Shown here piece by piece: positions 53,612-62,160 of a stretch of 64,000 nucleotides of DNA. Made by a program: the position numbers and the translations under genes. Numbering within the stretch: the stretch's first letter is position 1; each line of letters opens with the position of its first letter. A model generated the notes under the pieces. That model saw only the letters and a program-made list of their open reading frames with translations, ran no database searches and was not told where the DNA came from. Source of the DNA: Chryseobacterium sp. 52 (GTDB lineage Bacteria; Bacteroidota; Bacteroidia; Flavobacteriales; Weeksellaceae); the NCBI RefSeq assembly GCF_002754245.1, contig NZ_PEEX01000001.1, forward strand, positions 2,026,001 to 2,090,000, given 5' to 3'.

Positions 53612-54070
53612 TTATTCGTGGTTAAATTTTTGTCTTGATCCAAAAGAGAAAGGAAAAACATCGTCAGTATCGGTGGGTGTATCGGTGTTGATCTGTGGCA
53701 AATCATCAATATTTACCTCGCCTTTGCGTAATTTGTTGAGCCAAGCAATCGCCCTGTCATAGCGGTCTTTTGCTTTTTCATACAAAATATCGACATTACA
53801 TAAATCAATAATGTACCACTTAGCAATGGTCAGGGTGTGCGTTAAAATAATAGCATTCCTTGCGGATCCGGTTGCGGCAAATATTGCAGCAACATCGTAT
53901 CGCGGTCGTCCGTCCAAATATTCTTTTTTATCGTTTCCGGTTAAGTAACTTTTAGCTTCTATAATGGCAGTATTTAAAGCCTGTAATACAATGCTGTCGT
54001 CACTTTCCGTGATTTGATCTACCTGATAATTGTAGATGTTATTTTTTAGATCTTCTTTATTTGCAAACAT
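53612..54070 (-). CDS. DUF1320 (Mu gp36-like) head-tail protein
   Basis: This 152-residue protein matches the DUF1320 pattern: an N-terminal DLKNNIYNYQVDQIT, ALNTAIIEAKSYL, the GRPRYD block and TIAKWYIIDLCN, then YDRAIAWLNKLRKGEVNIDD near the end. In Mu-like phages gp36 is a head-tail connector component. It is encoded 2 bases upstream of the portal gene. Confidence 0.88.
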   Translation of the reverse strand: MFANKEDLKNNIYNYQVDQITESDDSIVLQALNTAIIEAKSYLTGNDKKEYLDGRPRYDVAAIFAATGSARNAIILTHTLTIAKWYIIDLCNVDILYEKAKDRYDRAIAWLNKLRKGEVNIDDLPQINTDTPTDTDDVFPFSFGSRQKFNHE

Positions 54071-54080
54071 ATTTTAGTAT

Positions 54081-55667
54081 TTAGTAGTGATGATCCTGTC
54101 GCTGACCAGATGCCCATGTTCCGCGCGCTCTTCTGGTTCTGCGGCTGCAATTTTTTATCCCGCCATGTACGGCATCCGGACCGTCGTCGTGTGCCTGACT
54201 TCCTTTTTCAAAGGATAAAAACTGATCGATCAGCGTTTGCTGATCAGGGGTTTTATCGTATTCATTGAAAAAAACAGTATCACCTTCAAAGTAACCGGCT
54301 AAACTTTCTATACGGTCGTATTTATCACCTTTGGCTTTTTTATCAGCTACAACAGGGATATAGTAATCTCTTTTCTCGCCTTCATTATCAAAATCGTTGA
54401 TAAACTCATCCATTGCGAAAAGCCCTTCAATCAGATACCGGATATTATAGTCTTCGAGATTAAACTCTTCGTATTTATTATACAGCCATTTTGCACAATG
54501 TGCCCGGCTTTTCTGCTGCATATAGGTGAAAATGATATGTATCTCTTTGCCTTTCATTCCTACGAGTATCATCGCTTTGTAATCGGCATTTTCTTTGTAG
54601 GAAAGGTCACCATAGAAACATAAAGCTTCGTATTCCTTTAGTGGATAAGCTCTTTTAAAATGAATATTTTCGTATTTAAAAATCGCACCGTCTTCGATGT
54701 GGACGTGCATATATTCCCGCATAAAAGAGCGGTAAGGCATTTTTTTAAACTTCTTTTTCCAGTATGCTGCTGAAGCTTTTGCTTCCCATTCGGGAGTGAA
54801 ATCGACTAAATTTTTAACCGCACAAACGGTTAATACTTCAAAATGAGTGTCCGGAAAATCTTCGTCGTCGTCCTCTTCATCGTCTGTATTTTCGGCATTA
54901 ATTACCTCGTTGAAATATAATTTAAGCCTGTTGGTTAAACTTTTTTTATTGAAATTATTATTAGCATATACAAATCTTTCCGTAGCGTCTTCGTCTGCAT
55001 CAAAACAGCCCCAAACATCCTCCGTGACAAAATCTACGTATTCACGCATTAGCCTGTCATTGTTAAGGTGTTTTTTGCTATCTGCATCATCTATAACAAT
55101 ATAATCCGGTCTGTCTGCCTGCTCCCTTGCTCCTCTCGGATCCTGTCCAAAACCAAGGGACATAAAACGCACCCCATCCGTGGTGGTGAAATCTCCGTCC
55201 GCCCAATTTCCCTGACTGAATTTTTCGCCGTAATCGTTTTTGATCCGGTTATTAAATTGGAGCTGCGCCTGTATTCCGGATAAAAGTTTTTTTGCTTTCG
55301 GATCGGTCTGTCCGATTAACAGCATGAATTTTAGTTCACCCAATACCAAATAAAGATATAATGGGATTCCCATGTCAATATGAACGGATTTACCCGCAGA
55401 ACGGAACATTTCAGCAAGAAGGCGCAGTCGTTTGTTATTGATAACAATATCAGCTAATTTTTTATGGAACCACGCTGATTTTTTTTTCGCAAAATTTGGG
55501 AAATAGTATTCAAACCAAGCAACATAATCGCTTTCAAGTTCCTTCATACGTTTTATTTTCCCCGCTGCTGATTCGTGAATATCAATCGTGGTCGCCTGCG
55601 CTATTCTCAGACTGTGTTTATCATAGTCCTGTAATAGCTTTAAGTATTTTAATTCTTTATTGCTCAT
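54081..55667 (-). CDS. Terminase large subunit, Mu gp28-like
   Basis: This 528-residue packaging motor and nuclease has an ATPase domain with a degenerate Walker A (FRSAGKS, 88-94) and Walker B DYIVIDDAD (188-196). A long acidic loop (DDEEDDDEDFPD) lies near 280. The RNase H-like nuclease domain starts at CFYGDLSYKENADYKAMI, with later acidic residues in AHDDGPDAVHG. The C-terminal tail is Arg-rich (RRTRRARG). It overlaps the small subunit gene by one base. Confidence 0.93.
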   Translation of the reverse strand: MSNKELKYLKLLQDYDKHSLRIAQATTIDIHESAAGKIKRMKELESDYVAWFEYYFPNFAKKKSAWFHKKLADIVINNKRLRLLAEMFRSAGKSVHIDMGIPLYLYLVLGELKFMLLIGQTDPKAKKLLSGIQAQLQFNNRIKNDYGEKFSQGNWADGDFTTTDGVRFMSLGFGQDPRGAREQADRPDYIVIDDADSKKHLNNDRLMREYVDFVTEDVWGCFDADEDATERFVYANNNFNKKSLTNRLKLYFNEVINAENTDDEEDDDEDFPDTHFEVLTVCAVKNLVDFTPEWEAKASAAYWKKKFKKMPYRSFMREYMHVHIEDGAIFKYENIHFKRAYPLKEYEALCFYGDLSYKENADYKAMILVGMKGKEIHIIFTYMQQKSRAHCAKWLYNKYEEFNLEDYNIRYLIEGLFAMDEFINDFDNEGEKRDYYIPVVADKKAKGDKYDRIESLAGYFEGDTVFFNEYDKTPDQQTLIDQFLSFEKGSQAHDDGPDAVHGGIKNCSRRTRRARGTWASGQRQDHHY

Positions 55668-56101
55668 TACAGTTCCTGTTTGATTTTATATTGTAAAAAC
55701 ATCTTATGAAATGGCGTGCATTGCGCTGCAAGCTTTGGATCAGTCTGCGATATAAATAAGTCCAGTTCTTTGAGAATTTTATGAATAATGATCGGATCGG
55801 CTTGTTTATCACATTTGTCAAGTGCTGACATTAGTTTTGATATTGAATCAGCGGAAAATGTAGGCAGACCACCCCCCATCAAGTGAATAGTTTCCTGTTG
55901 TAATTTTTGTTTAATGACCGTTGGTGAAGCATGAAAATTCAACCTTTTGTCTTCCCAATCATACCGCCGTACCCAATCACCCAAAGTCTTTTCTGTCACT
56001 TTAAATAGCTCTGCAACCTCTTTATTGGTAGCATCAATATTTTCAATGTAATAGGCTTCCGCTTTTTGTCTGATCGCATCCTTTTTTACTGCCATTTTCA
56101 A
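55667..56101 (-). CDS. Terminase small subunit-like protein
   Basis: This 144-residue protein has an N-terminal helix-turn-helix (ATNKEVAELFKVTEKTLGDW) followed by VRRYDWEDKRL, the usual start of small terminase subunits that recognise DNA for packaging. The C-terminal helices probably oligomerise. It is the first gene of the leftward packaging block, starting opposite the rightward capsid block. A start two codons downstream (MAVKKD) is also possible. Confidence 0.85.
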   Translation of the reverse strand: MKMAVKKDAIRQKAEAYYIENIDATNKEVAELFKVTEKTLGDWVRRYDWEDKRLNFHASPTVIKQKLQQETIHLMGGGLPTFSADSISKLMSALDKCDKQADPIIIHKILKELDLFISQTDPKLAAQCTPFHKMFLQYKIKQEL

Positions 56102-56147
56102 CTAAATTTTATCAACAAAATTCATTTCAAAAGAGCTAAAAAAAAAG

Positions 56148-56222
56148 AAGTTGTCAGACCTTCCGACACTTCCGTAAGTGCTTCGTACAAAGCCGTCTGT
56201 TGATCCGACAACTTGTTTTTTT
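56148..56222. ncRNA. Structured hairpin element between divergent late blocks
   Basis: AAGTTGTC (56148-56155) pairs with GACAACTT (56207-56214); inside are CAGAC/GTCTG and CACTT-CCGT-AAGTG. T runs flank the element on both strands (GTTTTTTT after the plus-strand end, C then T9 after the minus-strand end), so it could terminate transcription in either direction or be the body of a short RNA. Confidence 0.5.
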
Positions 56223-56320
56223 AGAGTTAAAAACCACCCAATTTTGTCATCACAACAAACAATAAAAATCATTGGAAAATGAAGAACAGATTCTAAACAT
56301 TAATTATTAAAAGAGAAAGC

Positions 56321-56347
56321 AACCGCTCCATTGCGGAGCGGTTTTTA
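56321..56347 (+). terminator. Terminator ahead of the rightward late block
   Basis: AACCGCTCC, loop ATTGC, GGAGCGGTTTTT; about 40 bases before the protease start. A terminator between any upstream promoter and the first structural gene suggests processive antitermination, or a promoter hidden in 56347-56386. Confidence 0.75.
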
Positions 56348-56386
56348 GAAATCTACTTCAAAACAAATTAAAAAAAACAACAGCCT

Positions 56387-57364
56387 ATGCCAAGATTTGT
56401 GTTAAATGATGAAAACGTAATTAATTCTTACGGCTTCAAAATCCCGACCGCAGGAATTTATTTAGGTAGGTTCAATGCTAACCCCGTAATGCTGGACGGA
56501 CACTGGAACAGTAACGATTCTGTTATTGGAAAATGGAAGGATATCGAAATAAGTAACGGGAATCTTTCTGCCGAAACTGTTTTTAATCTTAAAGATCCTA
56601 AAGCTAAAAGTATCTCAGAGAAAGTAGATGATGATTTTATTAAATCTGCATCTATGGGAGTGGCTTTTAAAAGGGAAGATTTACAAATGGTCAACGGTGA
56701 GCTTACACTTACTAAATGTGAGCTGCTAGAGGCTTCGATTGTAGCTATTCCAAGCAATGCCAATGCCTTAAAATTATATGTTGACGGCAAAGCATTAACC
56801 GAGTTCGATGTGCAGACACTCTGCCTTTCTGTGGCACAAAATGCACCCGACGATATCGAAACACCCCCTGTACAACAATTACAAACAGAAAATACTATGT
56901 TAAAATTATCAGAACTGGCGTTTTTAGCGCTTGGATTCGCCGAATTCACAAAAGAAGCGAGCGAAACCGAAATTAATAAAGCGGTTTTAGCTTTGAAAAA
57001 ATCCAAAGAAGATGCAGAAACCAAACTAACTGCTGCCGAATTGAAATTATCAGCATTAGAGGATAAAGAGAAAACAGAACAACTGGCTTTATCCACGAAA
57101 TTAGTAGATGATGCCGTGGCATCGGGGCGTATTACCGCCGACAAAAAGCAAAGTTTCTTAGACCTAGCAGCTCAAAATTTCGATTTGGCAAAAAGTACAA
57201 TCGAATCTATCCCTGCAAAAAAATCATTAGCGGCAGAAGTGAAAACTATTCCCGGAGTTGAAGGAATTACCAAAATGGAAGACTTCCAAAAGCTAAGCTT
57301 AGATGAGCAGATTGCTTTTAAGGCAGATCATCCTGAAGCTTACCAATTAATCTTAAAATCTTAA
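56387..57364 (+). CDS. Prohead protease fused to scaffold domain (Mu I-like)
   Basis: This 325-residue protein has an N-terminal U35-type protease domain with His39 in MLDGHW and Ser117 in LLEASIVAIPSNANA. It is followed from about residue 165 by a helical, Ala/Glu/Lys-rich region (AETKLTAAELKLSALEDKEK) like a scaffold. In Mu the I gene product has the same fusion and processes the scaffold during capsid maturation. The major capsid gene follows 5 bases later. Confidence 0.87.
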   Translation: MPRFVLNDENVINSYGFKIPTAGIYLGRFNANPVMLDGHWNSNDSVIGKWKDIEISNGNLSAETVFNLKDPKAKSISEKVDDDFIKSASMGVAFKREDLQMVNGELTLTKCELLEASIVAIPSNANALKLYVDGKALTEFDVQTLCLSVAQNAPDDIETPPVQQLQTENTMLKLSELAFLALGFAEFTKEASETEINKAVLALKKSKEDAETKLTAAELKLSALEDKEKTEQLALSTKLVDDAVASGRITADKKQSFLDLAAQNFDLAKSTIESIPAKKSLAAEVKTIPGVEGITKMEDFQKLSLDEQIAFKADHPEAYQLILKS

Positions 57365-57369
57365 ATAAT

Positions 57370-58287
57370 ATGCCTACAAATTTTCCTGAGATCTGGCTTA
57401 AAAGAGTCATTGAAAACGTAGATAGAAATGTTGCCGCAACCTTTTTAGAAGGTATTCCGGAATTAGATGTTACTGTTGTAACGATCAATGAAGGTAAACT
57501 GTCGGAAAAAAATAAAATGTATGTTGCTGCAACCGACTTTGAAGTCGAAGTATTAATCAACAATAATACGTATGAATTAGACGTACAGGATTATGACGAT
57601 GATACTATCGAAATTACCTTAGATAAATACCAATCACTTCCTACAACGGTAGGAGACGATGATACTACAGGAGCGTCGTACAGTAAAATTGATACGGTAA
57701 CTAAGGCTCATACTAACGGTATTTTGGCTAAAAAATACAGAAAAGCCATTCACTCCATAGCTCCGTTGGAAGATACCCCCACTACTCCGGTAATTGAAGC
57801 AACGGGAGGTCCTGACGGATTGACTGATTCAACAGGTCGTAAAAGATTGGTTTATGAGGATCTTGTAAATGCTAAAGCTAAAGCTGATGCGGCAGGTTTT
57901 GGCGAAAGTCTTAGAAGAATGGTTCTTTGTGATAATCACTGGAACGATTTACTATTAGACCGTAAAAACTTTGGAAACCAATTGGTAGATTATGCAGCAG
58001 GAAAACCTAGTCCTAAAATTGCGGGGTGGGAACTGCATTGGTATTCCGGTAATCCTACTTACGGATCAGACAAAAAGAAAAAAGCTTTTGATGCTATTGC
58101 GGCAGCGGGAGACATGAGTTCTTCTGTGTTTTTCAGCCTTGACAACATTGCAAAAAAGACAGGAGACACGAAACAATATTTTTCGCCGTCATCTACCGCG
58201 CCTCGTACACAGGTTAATGAGCTTTCGTACAGACATTACTATGTCGTAACGCCATTCCAAAAAAAGAAAATCGGAGCAATCATCTAA
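57370..58287 (+). CDS. Major capsid protein
   Basis: This 305-residue protein follows the protease-scaffold gene, as in Mu-like phages (gpT position). It has the start MPTNFPEIWLKRVIENVDRN, an extended middle with SIAPLEDTPTTPVIEATGG, and the late block DNHWNDLLLDRKNFGNQLVD, LSYRHYYVVTPFQKKKIG, consistent with an HK97-fold shell protein. No separate decoration gene is evident. Confidence 0.88.
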   Translation: MPTNFPEIWLKRVIENVDRNVAATFLEGIPELDVTVVTINEGKLSEKNKMYVAATDFEVEVLINNNTYELDVQDYDDDTIEITLDKYQSLPTTVGDDDTTGASYSKIDTVTKAHTNGILAKKYRKAIHSIAPLEDTPTTPVIEATGGPDGLTDSTGRKRLVYEDLVNAKAKADAAGFGESLRRMVLCDNHWNDLLLDRKNFGNQLVDYAAGKPSPKIAGWELHWYSGNPTYGSDKKKKAFDAIAAAGDMSSSVFFSLDNIAKKTGDTKQYFSPSSTAPRTQVNELSYRHYYVVTPFQKKKIGAII

Positions 58288-58297
58288 TTAAATCAAT

Positions 58298-58753
58298 ATG
58301 AAATTATCAGAAAAAGCCCTGCAAACTGCTATCACACAAATTGGCAAACAAGAAAATCCGCCCGGCTCAAATTGGGGCGAACCGGTGAAAACTTACCTGT
58401 CGAGTGTTGGAATTGGTTTTCCTGCGGCGTGGTGTATGGCATTTGTGTACTGGTGTTTCTCTGAGGCTTCAAAGAATTTAAAAGTACCCAATACAGCAAT
58501 AAAAACAGGCGGTGTCCTTGCCGCCTGGAATAAAGCTGATAAAAAAATAAAATCTTCAATCCCTACCATCGGAGCTGTGTTTATCATGGACTTTGGAAAG
58601 GGAAACGGTCACACCGGTCTCGTTGAGAATTTCGATAATCAATACATCTACACAATAGAAGGGAATACCAATGACGCCGGTAGCCGTGAAGGAATAAAAG
58701 TTTTAAGAAAAAAACGCCTGAGAACTACCATTAAAGGCTATTTAAACTATTAA
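58298..58753 (+). CDS. CHAP-domain endolysin
   Basis: This 151-residue cysteine peptidase or amidase has the CHAP triad: Cys46 in FPAAWCMAFVYWC, His105 in GNGHTGLVE and Glu121 or Asn123 in IEGNT. It has no signal peptide, so a holin or the adjacent membrane protein must give access to peptidoglycan. It stands between capsid and tail genes and is followed 3 bases later by the spanin candidate. It probably cleaves peptide stems at lysis. Confidence 0.9.
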   Translation: MKLSEKALQTAITQIGKQENPPGSNWGEPVKTYLSSVGIGFPAAWCMAFVYWCFSEASKNLKVPNTAIKTGGVLAAWNKADKKIKSSIPTIGAVFIMDFGKGNGHTGLVENFDNQYIYTIEGNTNDAGSREGIKVLRKKRLRTTIKGYLNY

Positions 58754-58756
58754 AAA

Positions 58757-59278
58757 ATGAAACAATTTATCGTCCATATTTTATCTTTTCTTGTTTTTTC
58801 GCTGGTTTTGGTTTCCTGTGCAAGCAGGAAACCACCTGAACCGGTGATCATCGAAAACACGAAAACCATTACGGAAGTCGTAAAAGACACGATTTATAAA
58901 ATAGAAGCTGACAGCTCTTTTTATAACGCTTATGTGGATTGTGTGAACGGCAAACCTGTTTTAATGACCAATGAAACTCAAAGCTTATTTCAGGAAAAGG
59001 TAAAAACAGAAAAGCTGCCAAAATCTAAAGCCGGAAAATACTTAGAAGTTCCAAAGGTTAATTTACAGAATGGCGTATTAACAGTCAATTGTGAGACACG
59101 AGCGCAGGAATTATTTAAGCAGTGGCGTGAAAAATACATTTCCGAAAACACCAAAGAAATTTTACCGCCGGTTTACATTGAAAAGCCCTTTAAATGGTAT
59201 CAAAAAGCCCTTATGTGGATTGGAGCCCTTAGTTTGGTTCTGTATGCTATAGGAGGCATTCTATTAATCAAAAAATAA
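58757..59278 (+). CDS. Candidate unimolecular spanin (u-spanin)
   Basis: This 173-residue protein has an N-terminal lipoprotein signal with lipobox LVSC (Cys21) and a C-terminal transmembrane helix (ALMWIGALSLVLYAIGGILL, 151-170) ending in Lys-Lys. The periplasmic region between is mixed, with conserved-looking Cys62 and Cys112. That topology, outer-membrane lipid anchor plus inner-membrane anchor in one chain, defines u-spanins such as T1 gp11. It lies directly after the endolysin gene. Confidence 0.75.
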   Translation: MKQFIVHILSFLVFSLVLVSCASRKPPEPVIIENTKTITEVVKDTIYKIEADSSFYNAYVDCVNGKPVLMTNETQSLFQEKVKTEKLPKSKAGKYLEVPKVNLQNGVLTVNCETRAQELFKQWREKYISENTKEILPPVYIEKPFKWYQKALMWIGALSLVLYAIGGILLIKK

Positions 59279-59295
59279 CACTTAATAACATTACA

Positions 59296-59847
59296 ATGGA
59301 TAATATTTTCTCAAACAATCCTAAAGCTGATCTATACTATAAAACATCCGATGGCAGTGCCTTTTTCTCAAAAAATGCTGCACGTAATCACGCCAATACC
59401 TTAACGGATAAAGATGTAGAAAAAGTAACAAAAAATGCTGTAGAAAAACAAGAGTCTAAAGCTAAAAAAACCGAAGCCGGGAAAGCTTCTACAGATCAAG
59501 TTGTAACGGCTGAACTAACGGTCGATAAACTATTACCTTCTACCGATACCCTTGCTGCTGACATGGCAAAAACAAATCCGGCTGATGCTGAAAAAAATGT
59601 ACAAGAGATTTTGCAAAAAGGTGCTGAAGGTGTAGTAGTTGTTACGGAGCAGTTCCTTACGGATGGGCTTACAAAAAATGCGGAAAATGCTTCAAGTCAG
59701 GACGTGAAATTAACACCTAAACAACAGGTACAGGCAGATTATCAGGTAAAATTCGGAGAAGTGCCTGCTGAAGAATTTACAAAAAATCAACTATCAGAAG
59801 CCATTGAAAAAGGCGAAAAATTAGTTGTAGAACCTAACAAAGCTTAA
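59296..59847 (+). CDS. Unknown structural-region protein
   Basis: This 183-residue, Lys/Ala/Glu-rich soluble protein lies between lysis genes and sheath. It has repeated-looking helical segments (KNAVEKQESKAKKTEAGKAS) and ends VKFGEVPAEEFTKNQLSEAI. The start YYKTSDGSAFFSKNAARNHA resembles short head- or tail-associated proteins of Bacteroidetes phages. No family is named. Confidence 0.65.
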   Translation: MDNIFSNNPKADLYYKTSDGSAFFSKNAARNHANTLTDKDVEKVTKNAVEKQESKAKKTEAGKASTDQVVTAELTVDKLLPSTDTLAADMAKTNPADAEKNVQEILQKGAEGVVVVTEQFLTDGLTKNAENASSQDVKLTPKQQVQADYQVKFGEVPAEEFTKNQLSEAIEKGEKLVVEPNKA

Positions 59848-59849
59848 TA

Positions 59850-61031
59850 ATGAACGGAATAAAATTTATAAGAGGAAATGGCGGTCTTTCCCGGACTTTA
59901 ACGGGAAGTGATCACGTTTCCGGGCTTATTGTTTATGGAGAGGCAGACTTGGCTCAAACCTTAGTCCTGTCGATTGACGACCTAGACAATAACGATATTA
60001 CTGCGGTTTCAAATCCAGTTCTGCATTATCACGTTTCAGAATTTTTCAGGATTAATCCAGGTGCAAAATTATATACGCAGAGCATTGAAGATTCAGACGG
60101 AACCTATACGGAAGTTAAAACACTGCAAAATTTTGCAGGTGGTGAAATACGTCAGCTTGCTGTCTGTGACTTCACTACAGCATCTACCAATCTTGTAACG
60201 AGATTAGCAACGCTTAATCAGCTTGCTGTAGACCTTGGCAATCTTAATATTCCGTTGAGCCTTTTATTTTCTGTTAAAATTGCATCTGCTGATATGGCAA
60301 CACTGCCTGATCTGCATACTCATGAATATGACCGAGTGAGTGTTATTATCGGACAGGATGCCGGCGGGCGTGGAAAATATTTAGCTGCTACGAAGCCTTC
60401 AATTTCTTGTATAGGAACAGCGTTAGGCGCAGTTTCTAAAGCGAGAGTACATGAATCAATCGGCTGGGTTGAAAAACAAAACCTTGTTTCTACTGCATAT
60501 CCTAAAGCCTTAACCAATAACGTAGAAATGGCGCGGGAAATGGACGTTTCAGGCTTCTGTGACGGCTCTTTGATAGGAGATTATACCCCACAGCAAATAC
60601 AGGCTATCTCCGACAAAGGTTATTTGTTTGGCGTAAAATATACCGGTAGCGCCGGGACATATTTCAATGATAGCTTTACGGCTACCACACTCGAAAGTGA
60701 TTATGCTTACATAGAGAATAACAGGGCTATTGATAAAGGGATTCGAGGAATTTACAAAGCATTACTGCCTAAAATATCAGGACCTTCTTACGTCGATCCT
60801 GACACGGGATATCTTGATCCTTCTACAGTCAGTGCATTGGAAGCTTTGTGCGATGATGTTTTAGACCAGATGGTCAGAGACGGTGAGATCAGCGGTTATA
60901 AGAATTACATTAATCCTGATCAGGCGATACTAAGAAATTCAAAACTTGAAATAGTTTCTAAAATGGTTCCTGTGGGTACACTCCGTGAAATCACTGTTAG
61001 AATCGGTTTAACCTTACAAATTAATCAATAA
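59850..61031 (+). CDS. Contractile tail sheath protein (DUF2586)
   Basis: This 393-residue protein fits the DUF2586 sheath family: SDHVSGLIVYGE near the N-terminus, HEYDRVSVIIGQDAGGRGKY in the middle, NNRAIDKGIRGIYKALLPKI and a C-terminal GTLREITVRIGLTLQINQ. The sheath contracts around the tube to inject DNA and shows that the phage is a myovirus. It overlaps the tube gene by one base. Confidence 0.88.
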   Translation: MNGIKFIRGNGGLSRTLTGSDHVSGLIVYGEADLAQTLVLSIDDLDNNDITAVSNPVLHYHVSEFFRINPGAKLYTQSIEDSDGTYTEVKTLQNFAGGEIRQLAVCDFTTASTNLVTRLATLNQLAVDLGNLNIPLSLLFSVKIASADMATLPDLHTHEYDRVSVIIGQDAGGRGKYLAATKPSISCIGTALGAVSKARVHESIGWVEKQNLVSTAYPKALTNNVEMAREMDVSGFCDGSLIGDYTPQQIQAISDKGYLFGVKYTGSAGTYFNDSFTATTLESDYAYIENNRAIDKGIRGIYKALLPKISGPSYVDPDTGYLDPSTVSALEALCDDVLDQMVRDGEISGYKNYINPDQAILRNSKLEIVSKMVPVGTLREITVRIGLTLQINQ

Positions 61032-61465
61032 TGGCAATAGAATTAGAACCGCTTATTAACGGGCGTGAATACGGTTGGGCGGATATCATTGTGAATATCG
61101 GCGGGGTTCCGGTTACCGGAATCAGAGCAATAAAGTATGATGAAGAAATGGAAAAGGAAAATATTTACGGAGCAGGTCGAAACCCTGTGAGCCGTGGATA
61201 TGGAAGAGTAAAATCTACCGCTTCCGTAACACTTCTTTCCGGAACTGTGATGGCTCTGAAGGCTAAAGCCCCAAAAGGTCAGCTATTCCGAATTGCACCT
61301 TTCTCTGTTACGGTAAGTTATCAGCCGGAGGCAGGTCCTATTGTTACTCATATCCTAAAAAACTGTGAGTTTAAAAAGGCAGCCTTTGACTGGAAAGAAG
61401 GTGATATGAGCAAAGAGATTGAGCTAGAGCTTATCATCTCGCATATTGTAGACAAATCAATTTAA
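61031..61465 (+). CDS. Tail tube protein
   Basis: This 144-residue protein is encoded immediately after the sheath, in the gpM position of Mu. It has a beta-rich pattern with IVNIGGVPVTGIRAIKYDEE, YGAGRNPVSRGYGRVKSTAS, FSVTVSYQPEAG and a C-terminal LELIISHIVDKS. The tube forms the inner DNA channel under the sheath. Confidence 0.85.
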   Translation: MAIELEPLINGREYGWADIIVNIGGVPVTGIRAIKYDEEMEKENIYGAGRNPVSRGYGRVKSTASVTLLSGTVMALKAKAPKGQLFRIAPFSVTVSYQPEAGPIVTHILKNCEFKKAAFDWKEGDMSKEIELELIISHIVDKSI

Positions 61466-61474
61466 AAATTAAAA

Positions 61475-61795
61475 ATGGAAAATCAAAATATCTGCGGTTT
61501 GAATGAAACCGAAATAATGGAATTAAAGGCAAAACACGGATTTCTTGTGGTGGGAACCGTAAAGCAAGGTGAAGCCGAGTATAATGCCATATTCAAGGAA
61601 CCCGATTTTAAAACACTGGAAGCAACTGGATCTATTGCTAAAAATAACGAAATTCGGGGAACAAAGGCACTTTATGATAATTGTATCATCAAAGCGGATC
61701 CGGAAATTGAAACAAGGGATTTTTTAAAATTAAAGTCGGTTGAATGTGTGGCTAATCACATGAATTCCTTCAGTACATCCGTAAAAAACTTGTAA
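61475..61795 (+). CDS. Tail assembly chaperone, short form
   Basis: This 106-residue protein lies between tube and tape measure, the position of the frameshifted chaperone pair in nearly all long-tailed phages (lambda G/GT, Mu gp41 region). It starts MENQNICGLNETEIMELKAK. The slippery heptamer A_AAA_AAC lies at the end, in the codons GTA AAA AAC just before TTG TAA. The majority product terminates here. Confidence 0.85.
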   Translation: MENQNICGLNETEIMELKAKHGFLVVGTVKQGEAEYNAIFKEPDFKTLEATGSIAKNNEIRGTKALYDNCIIKADPEIETRDFLKLKSVECVANHMNSFSTSVKNL

Positions 61796-61986
61796 GCTCG
61801 CTTGAAGGCGAGCATTCAGAAAACGAACGTTGGAAAGCAGATGCTTTAATACGTTCCAATTTCAATGTTGATCCGGAAACCTTACCGTTAAGTGAGTGGA
61901 GTAAACTAAATGCCCAGGCGCAATGGCTGGAGAAATGGCGTCTTGAAAATCAGGCGGAAATTTTTCAGGCTTATTTTGGAGCTTAA
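61475..61986 (+). CDS. Tail assembly chaperone, -1 frameshift fusion
   Basis: After slipping at 61783-61789, ribosomes continue in the -1 frame from base 61789 through 65 more codons (LVSSLEGEHSENERWKADAL ... ENQAEIFQAYFGA) to the TAA at 61984-61986, giving about 170 residues. The downstream frame is open, has no good ATG of its own and encodes a helical protein-like sequence rich in Trp and Glu. The frame relation (-1), the slippery site and the stem-loop 6 bases downstream all agree. Confidence 0.82.
61783..61813 (+). promoter_or_regulatory. Programmed -1 frameshift signal
   Basis: Slippery site A_AAA_AAC (61783-61789) is in the correct phase. A 6-base spacer follows, then the stem GCTCGC (61796-61801), loop TTGAAG and GCGAGC (61808-61813). 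The zero-frame stop TAA (61793-61795) lies within the spacer. Confidence 0.85.
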
Positions 61987-62144
61987 CGGTTCTCTTTATT
62001 GATGGTGTTTCCAAAATTGACAATACCAATAAACATCCAAACACCGGCACAAACAGCAAAAGATACAGGATTAATAAGAGATATCAACAGACTGATTAAA
62101 AACAGCCATCCTAAACGGGTGATCCTGTAGCCAAAAATTTTCAT
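61983..62144 (-). CDS. 53-residue antisense membrane protein in the tail operon
   Basis: A leftward frame runs from ATG (62144) to TAA (61983-61985), overlapping the last codons of the chaperone fusion by four bases. The product has two hydrophobic segments (LGWLFLISLLISLINPVSFA and VCAGVWMFIGIVNF) and a polar C-terminus (GNTINKENR). A consensus promoter directs it. It lies between chaperone and tape measure genes, against the direction of late transcription, so it is probably made in the lysogen, perhaps for exclusion; that role is inference. Confidence 0.72.
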   Translation of the reverse strand: MKIFGYRITRLGWLFLISLLISLINPVSFAVCAGVWMFIGIVNFGNTINKENR

Positions 62145-62160
62145 ACCTAAAACTTTTAAA

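Noticed and set aside
56458..57144. 228-residue protein antisense to the prohead protease
   Set aside because: It is a Ser-rich shadow of the well-supported protease-scaffold frame, with no start context or motifs.
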